The notes beneath the pieces were generated by a model. It searched no databases. It saw only the letters and a list, made by a program, of their open reading frames with translations, and was not told the DNA's origin. Shown one piece after another: positions 35,442 through 44,234 of a stretch of DNA of 53,887 bases. Source of the DNA: Halothermothrix sp. (lineage in GTDB: Bacteria > Bacillota > Halanaerobiia > DY22613); assembly GCA_016841825.1 (NCBI GenBank), contig JAENYK010000022.1:1-53887 (forward strand), in the 5' to 3' direction. A program made the position numbers and the translations under genes. The stretch's first letter is position 1, and each line of letters starts with the position of its first letter.

Positions 35442-36195
35442 TGGCAATCACTTCCCTGGCTAAACTCTTATATGCTTGAGCACCTCTAGAACTAGGATCA
35501 TAAGTATTGATCGGTTGACCAAAACTCGGAGCTTCACTTAATCTTACATTACGGGGAATGATAGTGTTATACACCCGGTTCTGAAAATGGTTTTTAACCT
35601 CATCAATCACCTGTTGAGCAAGGTTTGTTCGGGCATCAAACATCGTTAAAACCACACCATCAATCTCCAGAGTAGGGTTCAGATGCTTTTGAACCAATTG
35701 AATAGTGCGCATCAATTGCCCTAACCCTTCCAGAGCATAGTATTCACATTGAATAGGAACCAAAACAAAGTCTGAAGCTGTCAAAGCATTTAAAGTCAAC
35801 AATCCTAATGAGGGAGGACAGTCTATTAAAATATAATCATAATCATCCCGTACATTAGACAAAGAATTTTTCAATCTGGATTCTCTGGAAAAAACAGAAA
35901 CCAATTCAATCTCTGCACCCGCAAGGTCAATAGTTGCAGGGATTAGATCTAGATTTACAGTTTTGGTCTTAACAATCACATCGGCAATATCCTCATCTTG
36001 AACTAACAGATCATATATACATCTTTCTAAAGATGATTTGTCCACGCCTACCCCACTGGTAGCATTACCTTGAGGGTCTATATCAACAAGCAATACCTGA
36101 TGATTCAGCTCAGCGAGACATGCCCCCAGATTCACTGCAGTAGTACTCTTTCCGACTCCGCCCTTCTGGTTAACAACTGCCATAATTCTTGACAA
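35434..36195 (-). CDS. parA: Chromosome partitioning ATPase ParA (Soj)
   Basis: 253 residues. The deviant Walker A is NQKGGVGKSTTAVNLGA. Walker B is DYILIDCPPSLG, and the C-terminal region includes TIIPRNVRLSEAPSFGQP. It dimerises with ATP on DNA, is released by ParB, and also affects DnaA activity in Bacillus. The TTG at 36195 has GAGGTG about 8 nt upstream; the ATG four codons later is less well placed. It overlaps parB by 8 nt and follows noc by 14 nt. Confidence 0.95.
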   Translation of the reverse strand: MSRIMAVVNQKGGVGKSTTAVNLGACLAELNHQVLLVDIDPQGNATSGVGVDKSSLERCIYDLLVQDEDIADVIVKTKTVNLDLIPATIDLAGAEIELVSVFSRESRLKNSLSNVRDDYDYILIDCPPSLGLLTLNALTASDFVLVPIQCEYYALEGLGQLMRTIQLVQKHLNPTLEIDGVVLTMFDARTNLAQQVIDEVKNHFQNRVYNTIIPRNVRLSEAPSFGQPINTYDPSSRGAQAYKSLAREVIANE

Positions 36196-36209
36196 ACTAT
36201 ATCACCTCT

Positions 36210-37016
36210 CTATTCGTGATTTTTCGGTAAGCGAATCTTAAATTCAACAAACTCTTCATTCTCTAACTCCTCCACTTGAACATCTAACCCTCCTTGCTTT
36301 AGTTCCTTAATCGTCGCCCATAAAGTATTAGTATAGAGCCGTAAATCCTTAAAAACTCTGATAACAGTATTTTTTTTGACATCTTTTTTGCGATTAATCA
36401 AGTTTTCGACAAGGTTATCGGTGTCTCTAACAGTCAACTCCCGTTCAATAATCTCCTGTAACACTATCTTTTGATCCTCTTCCTTTTCCAGCTTTAACAG
36501 AGATCTGGCATGACGTTCTGTCAAATTATTCGTTACCAAAACACTTTGAATCTCTTCAGGAAGTTTTAAAAGACGCAATTTATTGGCAACGGTAGATTGA
36601 CTTTTTCCTACTTTTTGCGCCAATTCCTGCTGAGTCATTCCAAATTTTTTTATCAATTTCTGATAACCCAGAGCCTCTTCAATAAAGTCCAGATCTTTTC
36701 TCTGCAAGTTCTCGACTAAAGCTATAGCCGCAGATTCTTCATCAGAGAACTCTTTAATCATTACGGGAACTTGCTCCAAACCAGCTAACTTACTGGCTCG
36801 CAACCTTCTTTCCCCAACAATTAATTCATAGTGGTCTTCCACTTTTCGAACTGTAAGAGGTTGAATAATACCGTGTTCTTTGATGGACTGGCACAACTCC
36901 ACCAGATCTTCCTCATGGAAAATAGTCCGTGGTTGGTGTGGGTTTGGAATAATCTTGTCAACATCAACATATTTAATTCGCTCTTCCTTTTCCTTTTTCA
37001 AAAATGGTGATAACAT
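36210..37016 (-). CDS. noc: Nucleoid occlusion protein Noc
   Basis: 268 residues, a ParB paralogue. The N-terminal CTPase part has IIPNPHQPRTIF and GERRLRASKLAG. The helix-turn-helix is QELAQKVGKSQSTVANKLRL. Positions that decide ParB versus Noc site choice read Gln (KSQST), Lys (NKL), Lys (LLKL) and Arg (ERHARSL), the Noc set. It should bind Noc-type palindromes and block septum formation over the nucleoid. The N-terminal MLSPFLKKEKEERIKY is basic and partly hydrophobic, fitting the membrane-binding helix of Noc. The GGGGG upstream is rather far (12 nt) from the ATG. Confidence 0.92.
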   Translation of the reverse strand: MLSPFLKKEKEERIKYVDVDKIIPNPHQPRTIFHEEDLVELCQSIKEHGIIQPLTVRKVEDHYELIVGERRLRASKLAGLEQVPVMIKEFSDEESAAIALVENLQRKDLDFIEEALGYQKLIKKFGMTQQELAQKVGKSQSTVANKLRLLKLPEEIQSVLVTNNLTERHARSLLKLEKEEDQKIVLQEIIERELTVRDTDNLVENLINRKKDVKKNTVIRVFKDLRLYTNTLWATIKELKQGGLDVQVEELENEEFVEFKIRLPKNHE

Positions 37017-37405
37017 CTGTCAGGTGTACCCCCTTATTGTTCTTCAAAATAATAATTTCTTCAAAGTTTATTTAGTTCCTGCTTCCTTGAAAATGGAATT
37101 TTTAAAAAGAGTAATAAATCAGGCATTGTTCTGGAATTATATGGGTGAATACTAACTTATGTTAGTTTGGCGATTTTTAATTATACCAAAAATATCTATT
37201 TTTATCCGTCATATTAGTATTTTTTAACTTACTAAGCGATAAAACCCTCAATTTCCCTAATCAAAATAAAATCGATCAGCTTTAACAATATCAGAAAAAT
37301 TGTTGCAGATTTATCATGCATTCTTCTCTTCGACAAAAACAAACGCTCCAATTTAAGCTTTAAAGGAGCGTTACAAAATTCTTTTCTGAATAAGAAACTT
37401 CTCTA
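37017..37405. other. 389 nt gap between noc and rsmG
   Basis: No gene. It holds the rsmG terminator (37335-37372). The noc-parA-parB promoter should lie here, but I see no confident match. Confidence 0.5.
37335..37372 (-). terminator. Terminator of the mnmE-mnmG-rsmG unit
   Basis: On the minus strand AACGCTCC (37365-37372) pairs with GGAGCGTT (37342-37349), then TGTTTTTG. It lies 33 nt after the rsmG stop. Confidence 0.8.
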
Positions 37406-38131
37406 CTACAGGGGACTCTTTTTTGGAGTTCCAGGTTTTCTCGGATATTTATTAGGTGTAGTCTTTATTTTTTTGATAAAAACCAGAGTTCGTGGATCAT
37501 TGATCTTTGGAAGCTCTATCTGTTCTACTCCGGTGATCTCTCCACCCAGAAGAACAATAGCTTTTTTGGCATCTTCCAACTCATCATTCAAATTAGGTCC
37601 TTTTAAAGCAACAAAAACCCCACCCAGTTTAACCAAGGGTAAGCAATATTCAACTAGAATATTCAGCGCAGCAACTGCCCGGGAAAAAACAGCACTAAAT
37701 ATTTCCCGATAATTTCTGTTACTACCCATCTCTTCTGCTCGAGCATGTAGAGTCTCAATATTCTGCAAACCCAACTCTTTAATAACAATATCAAGATAAG
37801 TAATTCTCTTTTTTAGAGAATCCGCCAAAAGTATTCTACTCTCTGGATGCATAATTTTTAGTGGAACACCCGGAAATCCTCCTCCAGTCCCCAGGTCTAA
37901 AGAAGAACTGAGATTAAGTCCATATTTTTCAATATAGCATAAAGGTACAAGAGAATCAATAAAATGTTTTATCAGGACTTCTTCCGGTTCAGTAATTGCA
38001 GTCAAATTAATCTTTTCATTCCATTCCAACATCAATTCCATGAATCTCTCAAACAGAACTAACTTCTCTTCGGTAATATTTATCCCTAACTCTTTAAGTC
38101 CAGAAGTCATAATTTCTTTAATATCATACAC
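37406..38131 (-). CDS. rsmG: 16S rRNA (guanine-N7) methyltransferase RsmG (GidB)
   Basis: About 241 residues. The S-adenosylmethionine site SLDLGTGGGFPGVPLKI lies near residue 75, with VFSRAVAALNILVEY further on. It makes m7G at the 530 loop of 16S rRNA. The C-terminal tail is basic (NKYPRKPGTPKKSPL). I chose the GTG at 38131, 7 nt after AGGTG; the GTG at 38140 is inside that site. It follows mnmG by about 24 nt. Confidence 0.95.
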   Translation of the reverse strand: MYDIKEIMTSGLKELGINITEEKLVLFERFMELMLEWNEKINLTAITEPEEVLIKHFIDSLVPLCYIEKYGLNLSSSLDLGTGGGFPGVPLKIMHPESRILLADSLKKRITYLDIVIKELGLQNIETLHARAEEMGSNRNYREIFSAVFSRAVAALNILVEYCLPLVKLGGVFVALKGPNLNDELEDAKKAIVLLGGEITGVEQIELPKINDPRTLVFIKKIKTTPNKYPRKPGTPKKSPL

Positions 38132-38142
38132 ATTTATCACCT

Positions 38143-38156
38143 ATTTCCCAGGAAAT
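38143..38156. promoter_or_regulatory. Degenerate Noc-type palindrome
   Basis: ATTTCCCAGGAAAT differs at one base from ATTTCCCGGGAAAT. It sits between rsmG and mnmG. A weak candidate only. Confidence 0.3.
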
Positions 38157-40063
38157 TATTTTTTATCAGAAGTCTGTGCGTTCTCTCTTTCACCTTTTTC
38201 CAAATAAATCATCAACACGGAAATATCAGCTGGTGAAACCCCGGAAATTCTGGAAGCCTGCCCTAAAGAAGTAGGTTTAATTTTATCTAATTTTTCTCTG
38301 GCTTCTTTACGCATATTCTCCATGCGAAGATAATCAAGATTCTCAGATAATCTCTTCTCTTCCATCTTCCGAAAAGCCTCAATCTGTGACATTTGACGGT
38401 CAATATATCCCCGATATTTGGTTTCAATCGCTAACTGTTCTTTCACATCCGATGGAAAATCAGGCAGATTAGGATCTAATCTTTTTAAATCATCATAAGA
38501 TAACTCCGGACGACGAAATATATCCGTCAAATTTACTGGTTTTTGTAATTCACCACTATTTAATTCAACTAAAGTCTCTCTAATCTCAGTAGTAGGATTC
38601 ACTCTAATAGAATCTAAATAAGACTGACCTGCTTTGATCAATTCCCGTTTAGTTTTGAATTTTTGATAGAATTCATCGCGCAACAAACCAATAGAGTGAC
38701 CGATCTCCGAAAGACGTAGATCAGCATTATCCTGGCGTAATATAAGTCGATATTCTGCTCTGGATGTCAACATTCTATAGGGTTCATTGGTTCCTTTTGT
38801 CACCAGATCATCAATCAAAACACCAATGTAGGCCTGTGATCTTTTTAAGATTAGTGGATCTTCTCCTCTAAGTGCCAAAACTGCATTAATTCCAGCCAGC
38901 AATCCCTGTCCAGCAGCTTCCTCATAACCTGAAGTTCCATTAACCTGACCGGCAGTATATAAACCGCGAATAGCTTTAGTTTCCAGAGTTAATTTCAACT
39001 GGGTAGGATTCAAACAATCATACTCAATAGCATAACCAGGTCTGATAATCTCCACATTCTCCAGACCAGTAATTGTTCTTAAATATCTTAACTGTACATC
39101 ATAAGGCAAACTAGTAGAAAGCCCGGCAACATAATATTCGTTAGTATCCAAACCCTCCGGCTCTAAGAAGACCTGGTGTCTTTCTTTATCTCGAAAACGA
39201 GTAACCTTATCTTCTATTGATGGACAATAACGAGGTCCCACACCTTCAATATCACCACTAAACAATGGAGCTCTATCTATATTATCATGGATAACCTGAT
39301 GTGTATCCAGATTCGTATAGGTTAACCAACAGGGAATATCCTGATATTCTCTTTCCGGTGAGAAAAAAGAAAATCTCAGATTCTTATCCCCTTCCTGAAT
39401 CTCCATTCTATTAAAATCTAGGGTTAGACCATCAACTCTTGGAGGAGTACCCGTCTTAAATCTACGCAAAATAATCCCAGATTCAATTAATTTTCTGGAT
39501 AATTCATTAGCGGGATATTGAAAATTCGGCCCAGATTCATAGATAGCCTCACCAATAATGACCTTACCGCGTAAAAATGTCCCCGTTGTCAAAATAACTT
39601 TATTACCCGGGAAATAAATACCAGTCCGGGTAATAACTCCTTTTACTTCACCTTTTTTTATCACAATATCCTCAACAACAGCCTGTTTTAAATCCAAATT
39701 TGAAGTATTCTCTAAAACCTGACGCATCCTACTATGATATCTCTTCTTATCAGCCTGTGCCCGTAAAGCATGAACAGCTGGCCCTTTTCGGGTATTTAAC
39801 ATTCTGATCTGAATTGTAGTAGCGTCCATATTCAGTCCCATCTCTCCGCCCAAAGCATCTATTTCCCGGACAATATGGGCTTTTGCAGGGCCTCCCAAAG
39901 ATGGATTACAGGGCATAAAAGCTACATGATCTATACTAATTGTCAAAATCAAAGTTTTCATACCCATTCTCGCAGCTGCCAGGCCTGCTTCACAACCAGC
40001 ATGCCCAGCCCCGACAACTATAACATCATAGGAAGTTGGATATTCGTAAACCAATTTCTTCAC
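38156..40063 (-). CDS. mnmG: tRNA uridine-5-carboxymethylaminomethyl modification enzyme MnmG (GidA)
   Basis: About 635 residues, the usual length. The FAD-binding motif GAGHAGCEAGLAAARMG lies near the start. Family signatures include GPRYCPSIEDKV and NGTSGYEEAAGQGL. With MnmE it modifies U34 of certain tRNAs, using FAD and methylenetetrahydrofolate. I chose the GTG at 40063 with AAAGGATG upstream; longer starts overlap mnmE and add a non-family extension. Confidence 0.95.
   Translation of the reverse strand: MKKLVYEYPTSYDVIVVGAGHAGCEAGLAAARMGMKTLILTISIDHVAFMPCNPSLGGPAKAHIVREIDALGGEMGLNMDATTIQIRMLNTRKGPAVHALRAQADKKRYHSRMRQVLENTSNLDLKQAVVEDIVIKKGEVKGVITRTGIYFPGNKVILTTGTFLRGKVIIGEAIYESGPNFQYPANELSRKLIESGIILRRFKTGTPPRVDGLTLDFNRMEIQEGDKNLRFSFFSPEREYQDIPCWLTYTNLDTHQVIHDNIDRAPLFSGDIEGVGPRYCPSIEDKVTRFRDKERHQVFLEPEGLDTNEYYVAGLSTSLPYDVQLRYLRTITGLENVEIIRPGYAIEYDCLNPTQLKLTLETKAIRGLYTAGQVNGTSGYEEAAGQGLLAGINAVLALRGEDPLILKRSQAYIGVLIDDLVTKGTNEPYRMLTSRAEYRLILRQDNADLRLSEIGHSIGLLRDEFYQKFKTKRELIKAGQSYLDSIRVNPTTEIRETLVELNSGELQKPVNLTDIFRRPELSYDDLKRLDPNLPDFPSDVKEQLAIETKYRGYIDRQMSQIEAFRKMEEKRLSENLDYLRMENMRKEAREKLDKIKPTSLGQASRISGVSPADISVLMIYLEKGERENAQTSDKK
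39602..39615. promoter_or_regulatory. Degenerate Noc-type palindrome inside mnmG
   Basis: ATTACCCGGGAAAT differs at one base from the perfect palindrome at 22724. Coding context makes chance likely. Confidence 0.25.
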
Positions 40064-40097
40064 TTTCGGACATCCTTTCACCAAAAGATTCTTCTTT

Positions 40098-41477
40098 CTA
40101 TTTTCCCAGACAAAATTCAGCAAAAATCTGATCGATTATATCTTCTGTCAATGTTTCTCCAGTAATCATCCCAATATATTCTAAACCAGCTTTTAAATCA
40201 ATAGTTACAAAATCATAGGGCATTTCAGATTGAAAACTCTCTCTAGCTCGATATAAGCTATTTAATGTATCTTCTAGAGCCTGTTGATGCCTCAAATTGG
40301 TAATAATAGTATTATCTATTGAAACAACTTTACCTTCAAAAATCAATCTAAGAATCACTTCCCGCAAATTATCTAATCCCTGTTCTTCGATAACCGAAGT
40401 ATGTACGATATTCTCTGTGGGAAGGTGTTTTCTCAGTTCAGTTTCATCTATTTGAAGATTAAGATCAATTTTGTTAATCACGACAATTACCTTTTTATTT
40501 TTAGCCAATTCAATAATCTGAAGATCCTCACAGGTCAAATTCTGACTGACATCTAAGACTAATAAAACCAGGTCAGCCTTATTCAATAATTCTTTACTTC
40601 TTTCGACGCCGATCTTCTCAACCATATCCTGAGTCTCTCTAATTCCAGCTGTGTCAACAAGCCTTAAAGGTATTCCTTCTAAATTAATCATCTCTTCGAT
40701 CACATCTCTGGTTGTTCCGGGAATCTCAGTAACAATAGCTCTCTGTTCACGTAATAGTGAATTTAAAAGACTAGATTTACCTACATTGGGTTTTCCAATA
40801 ATGGTAGTTTTAATACCTTCTCTATAAATTTTCCCACTTTGACTTGTTTTTAGCAATTTTTGAACATCTTCAATCACTCGATCAATGATTTGATTAAGTT
40901 CAACAGTAGAAAAACCCTCAATTTCATCTTCTGGGAAATCTAAAGCTGCTTCTAAATGAGCCATTACTCTGATCATCTGTTGACGAAGATCACTTATTTG
41001 TCTTGACAAATTCCCTTCCAATTGTTGAAAAGCAATCTCCATACCCTTTTCAGTCTGTGAATTAATAATCTGAATAATAGCTTCAGCCTGTGCTAAATCT
41101 ATTCTACCATTCAAAAAAGCCCTCTTCGTAAACTCACCAGGTTCAGCTAGACGGGCACCTGCCTCTAATACTGTATGTAATATTCTCCTTATGGGAACAA
41201 TTCCTCCATGACAACTGATCTCAACAACATCTTCAGTAGTAAAAGAATTGGGAGAACGCATTACCAGACAGATGACTTCATCTATTTTATGTTCAGTAGC
41301 AAATTCATATATATAACCATATCTGGCAGTATATGTTTTGGTGTTACTCAGACTATTTTTACCACGAAAAATCTTGTCTACAATCTGAATTGCCTGTTCC
41401 CCACTAACTCTGATAACGCCTATTCCTGACTCTCCCACAGCAGTGGCTATTGCGGCAATAGTATCACGTATATACAT
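40098..41477 (-). CDS. mnmE: tRNA modification GTPase MnmE (TrmE)
   Basis: 459 residues. The N-terminal folate-binding domain, helical domain and inserted G domain (about 220-380) are all present: GKPNVGKSSLLN, EIPGTTRD, DTAGIRET and VINKID. It ends FCLGK, the C-terminal Cys motif of the family. It works with MnmG. GGGGGG precedes the ATG. The mnmE-mnmG-rsmG order is classical near oriC. Confidence 0.96.
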   Translation of the reverse strand: MYIRDTIAAIATAVGESGIGVIRVSGEQAIQIVDKIFRGKNSLSNTKTYTARYGYIYEFATEHKIDEVICLVMRSPNSFTTEDVVEISCHGGIVPIRRILHTVLEAGARLAEPGEFTKRAFLNGRIDLAQAEAIIQIINSQTEKGMEIAFQQLEGNLSRQISDLRQQMIRVMAHLEAALDFPEDEIEGFSTVELNQIIDRVIEDVQKLLKTSQSGKIYREGIKTTIIGKPNVGKSSLLNSLLREQRAIVTEIPGTTRDVIEEMINLEGIPLRLVDTAGIRETQDMVEKIGVERSKELLNKADLVLLVLDVSQNLTCEDLQIIELAKNKKVIVVINKIDLNLQIDETELRKHLPTENIVHTSVIEEQGLDNLREVILRLIFEGKVVSIDNTIITNLRHQQALEDTLNSLYRARESFQSEMPYDFVTIDLKAGLEYIGMITGETLTEDIIDQIFAEFCLGK

Positions 41478-41594
41478 CTATCTATCCCCCCTTTACACAT
41501 AAGATAACCAGCCCATAATCTCTTTATTAAAGATGAGATGGTTTTAGATCAATTTAAAATTTAAAATCAGATAACACTATTGGTATAAGAATTT

Positions 41595-41625
41595 AAACCC
41601 AGTAGGGAACTCCTACTGGGTTTTG
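41595..41625. terminator. Hairpin between jag and mnmE
   Basis: AAACCCAGTAGG (41595-41606) pairs perfectly with CCTACTGGGTTT (41612-41623), 5 nt loop. It probably ends the rnpA-yidD-yidC-jag transcript on the minus strand, although the T-tail there is poor. Confidence 0.65.
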
Positions 41626-41660
41626 AATAACACTAACTAGATTTTGGACTTCTGGTAATA

Positions 41661-42293
41661 TTAGTTAGCTACAATAATTACCTTCCGGTAAGGTTCATTA
41701 CCTTCACTATAGGTCTTAATATCTTTCTCCTCTTGAAGAGCCAGATGGATAATTCTCCTTTCATGAGGAGGCATAGGCTCTAAGACAACTTTTCGACCAG
41801 TAGTTCTAGCCTTTTCAGCAAGTCTCTTCGCCAATTGGAATAAAGTTTTACGTCTTCGATCCCGATAACCTTCAGCATCAAGAACTATTCTTACATAACC
41901 ATCTGTAACATCTTTATTAGCTACAAGAGATGTAAGGTATTGTAAAGAGTCTAAAGTACTACCTCTATGGCCAATCAGAATACCAAGGTTTTCACCAATT
42001 AAATTTAACGCTACCTGTTCATCATCAGAATCTTCTTCAATAATCTCTATCTTCAGAGATAAACCCATGCTGTTAGTCACTTCGTGCAAAAACTCAATCG
42101 CAATATCTGCTTTAGTCTTTTTGATAAAGACTTCGACAATAGCATCCCGATTCCCGATAAGACCAAAAATTCCTTTGTTACCTTCATCAATAATCTTGAT
42201 CTCTACCTTTTCTTTAGGTACAGCAAGTTTAGTCAAGGCCTTTTCAATAGCAATGTCAACATTCTTAGCAGTTTCACGAATAGAAGTTTCCAT
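41661..42293 (-). CDS. jag: RNA-binding protein KhpB/Jag (Jag-N, KH and R3H domains)
   Basis: 210 residues. The N-terminal Jag domain (AKNVDIAIEKALTKLAVPKE; NKGIFGLIGNRDA) is followed by a KH domain (LIGHRGSTLDSLQYLTSL) and a C-terminal R3H domain (MPPHERRIIHLALQEEKD). In other Firmicutes it binds RNA with KhpA and affects cell elongation. AAGGAG precedes the ATG. It lies 4 nt after yidC, in the usual order. Confidence 0.93.
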   Translation of the reverse strand: METSIRETAKNVDIAIEKALTKLAVPKEKVEIKIIDEGNKGIFGLIGNRDAIVEVFIKKTKADIAIEFLHEVTNSMGLSLKIEIIEEDSDDEQVALNLIGENLGILIGHRGSTLDSLQYLTSLVANKDVTDGYVRIVLDAEGYRDRRRKTLFQLAKRLAEKARTTGRKVVLEPMPPHERRIIHLALQEEKDIKTYSEGNEPYRKVIIVAN

Positions 42294-42296
42294 AAT

Positions 42297-42971
42297 TTAT
42301 TCTCCTTCCCCTTTCAAGGCTGGTCGTCCCTGATAGTTCAATAATTGCTGAATCGTCATTACCAGCGTGGAAGTGAACCAATAAAGAAGCAAACCTGCAG
42401 GAAGGCTTCTACTGATCATAATAATAAGAATAGGCATCATATAGGTCATCATAGCAGTTTGATTACCAGCTCCATTATTAGCAGTCATCTTCTGCTGAAG
42501 ATATGATTGAGCGAAGGTTACCAGACCAGTCAATATGATCAATGCTAAATCCCCTGTCTTAGTTAAGCTATCTAACCAGAGAAATTGAGCAGATTCCAGC
42601 TCAACAGACAGGCCTCTGATAGATGCAAACAATGCAAACAAAATCGGCATCTGTAACAACATCGGTAAACAACCAGCAGCAGGATTAATACCTTTTTCTT
42701 TATACAATTCCATAGTTTTCATCTGTAGTTCTTGTTGATCTTTATATTTCTTCTTCAATTTTTCCATTTCCGGTTGCAATTCTTGCATAGCCTTCATAGA
42801 ATCCATACTTTTCTTATTCAATGGTTGTAACAATATCCTAATAATTAGAGTAAACAATATAATCGCAATACCCCAATTACCAGTGACAGAATTCAAAATC
42901 TTCAACGCAGCACTCATTAAGTCACCCAACCAAACAAACGGATTCAAACTAACTAACACAAATGGAAACAA
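42297..42971 (-). CDS. yidC: Membrane protein insertase YidC/Oxa1
   Basis: About 224 residues, short form. It has five predicted transmembrane segments. The conserved Arg of the hydrophilic groove is in LIIRILLQPL, the cytoplasmic coiled region is LQPEMEKLKKKYKD, and NPAAGCLPMLLQMPILFALF follows. It inserts membrane proteins with or without SecYEG. The start is a TTG at 42971, 8 nt after AAGGAGG. No lipobox Cys is seen, unlike the SpoIIIJ-type lipoproteins of Bacillus. Confidence 0.95.
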   Translation of the reverse strand: MFPFVLVSLNPFVWLGDLMSAALKILNSVTGNWGIAIILFTLIIRILLQPLNKKSMDSMKAMQELQPEMEKLKKKYKDQQELQMKTMELYKEKGINPAAGCLPMLLQMPILFALFASIRGLSVELESAQFLWLDSLTKTGDLALIILTGLVTFAQSYLQQKMTANNGAGNQTAMMTYMMPILIIMISRSLPAGLLLYWFTSTLVMTIQQLLNYQGRPALKGEGE

Positions 42972-42998
42972 ATAAAAAACCTCCTTAAACTTCACATA

Positions 42999-43208
42999 TT
43001 ATTTTAATGGATCATACCCTCCAGGATTGAAAGGATGACATCTCAAAATTCTCTTAATCCCTAAATATGTTCCCTTAATAGATCCATATTTTTCTATAGC
43101 TTGCAGCATATATTGGGAACAAGTCGGATAAAACCTGCACTTTCCAGGTTTGACGGGAGATACATACTTTTGATATAATCTTATTATCAAAATCAAAAAT
43201 TTTTTCAT
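42999..43208 (-). CDS. yidD: Membrane protein insertion efficiency factor YidD
   Basis: About 69 residues. The family core is clear: [20 protein letters not shown], then [12 protein letters not shown], and the end [12 protein letters not shown]. It helps YidC-dependent insertion. I chose the ATG at 43208 with GAAGG upstream over 43232. It sits between rnpA and yidC, as usual. Confidence 0.93.
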   Translation of the reverse strand: MKKFLILIIRLYQKYVSPVKPGKCRFYPTCSQYMLQAIEKYGSIKGTYLGIKRILRCHPFNPGGYDPLK

Positions 43209-43249
43209 AGCAAACCTTCTCTCTTGTCTCACCTAAACTACAAATATAT

Positions 43250-43600
43250 TTATATCTTGTGCTTTAGAATTCCTGCTTTTGAAAATAATTTTATCAATCC
43301 TTTTTCAATCTGTTGATAAGTTGAATTTACAATTTTATATCGGGGTATAATAATTATATCCAATCCATTTCTAAACCTGTCCTGATTTAAACGATATATT
43401 TCTACTATCATTCGGCGAATTCGATTTCTAACCACCGCATTACCAATTTTTTTGCTTATAGAAAATCCTATCTTTCTGGTTGGATCATTTCGATGATGAA
43501 GTATATAAACCACCAGAATGTGATTAGCATAGGACTTCCCATTGTTATATACTTTTTGAAATTCGCAATTCTTTTTTAGTTTCTCTACAGGTTTATTCAT
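43250..43600 (-). CDS. rnpA: Ribonuclease P protein component
   Basis: About 116 residues. The RNR signature is visible in GNAVVRNRIRRMIVEIYR, with FSISKKIGNA just before it. It assists the RNase P RNA in cutting 5' leaders from tRNA precursors. The ATG at 43600 has TTAGGAGG 10 nt upstream. It is first in rnpA-yidD-yidC-jag. The gene that normally precedes it, rpmH, is missing. Confidence 0.95.
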   Translation of the reverse strand: MNKPVEKLKKNCEFQKVYNNGKSYANHILVVYILHHRNDPTRKIGFSISKKIGNAVVRNRIRRMIVEIYRLNQDRFRNGLDIIIIPRYKIVNSTYQQIEKGLIKLFSKAGILKHKI

Positions 43601-43650
43601 TAGAATAAAACCTCCTAACAAAAATCCACTATTCTTTCTAAATAATTTTT

Positions 43651-43660
43651 CCTCCTTTCA
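43651..43660 (-). promoter_or_regulatory. Orphan ribosome binding site
   Basis: TGAAAGGAGG on the minus strand is an ideal ribosome binding site, but no start codon with an open frame follows: ATT ATT is followed by a TAG stop. The rnpA site (43611-43618) is separate. It may be what remains of the rpmH translation start. Confidence 0.5.
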
Positions 43661-43707
43661 AGTAAATATATACAAATCTTCTCATCAATTTATCGGAGTC
43701 TATTAAA

Positions 43708-43736
43708 ATTATAGGCTAGAGGTAAAGGGATGTCAA
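43708..43736 (-). promoter_or_regulatory. Promoter of rnpA-yidD-yidC-jag
   Basis: On the minus strand, -35 TTGACA (43731-43736), 17 nt spacer, -10 TATAAT (43708-43713). This is a perfect consensus, as expected of an rpmH promoter. Confidence 0.9.
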
Positions 43737-43758
43737 GTTATACATTACTCTGGTAAAG

Positions 43759-44189
43759 TTATCAACAGAGATAAAATTCCTCCGAAAATCTGAAAAAAAT
43801 ACTGTTTCACCAAAATTAAATGTTGATAATCTGTGAATTATTTGTTATCATTAAAGTGGTTTAACACGAGTTTTGGTCAGTACGAATTAATCCAAATTCA
43901 GACCTTATCCACAACATGTGTATAAATTTGTGAATAATTTTATACTGAAGGGTTTTTTGTGAATAAATATTTTTTATCCACAAAAAGCCTTTATTTTGTC
44001 ATCAGGTTGTTGATAACCTTTTATTTAAATTTTTTTTTGTGCATAATTTGTGGAGTAACTGTGGAATTATTATCCAAAATATATTATAAAAATAGTTGAA
44101 ACTCTAATTAAATGTCGATATTTCAAGAAATGCCGACGTTTTTTGTTATACACACAAGAAGAGAAAAGTTATCCACAGAATGTGAATAA
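43759..44189. other. oriC, DnaA-box array upstream of dnaA
   Basis: At least ten boxes lie in 430 bp. Exact TTATCCACA or its complement is at 43905-43913, 43974-43982 and 44169-44177. TTATTCACA-type boxes are at 43929-43937, 43958-43966 and 44181-44189. TTATCAACA-type are at 43759-43767, 43821-43829 and 44008-44016. TGTGCATAA is at 44038-44046. T-rich stretches lie between. This corresponds to the left half of a bipartite origin and likely also to DnaA autoregulation of dnaA. Confidence 0.9.
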
Positions 44190-44234
44190 ACTGTGGAAAG
44201 AAATTTTAACAGTTCTATAATGGGAGGATTATTT

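Larger units (their letters stand above)
43601..44234. other. dnaA-rnpA intergenic region (oriC left part)
   Basis: No gene is seen. It contains the rnpA-side promoter, an orphan ribosome binding site and a DnaA-box array. rpmH, usually found here, is absent in all frames that I could read. Confidence 0.7.

Noticed and set aside
43601-44234. A hidden rpmH frame
   Set aside because: I read the minus strand here and found stops throughout and no basic L34-like peptide.
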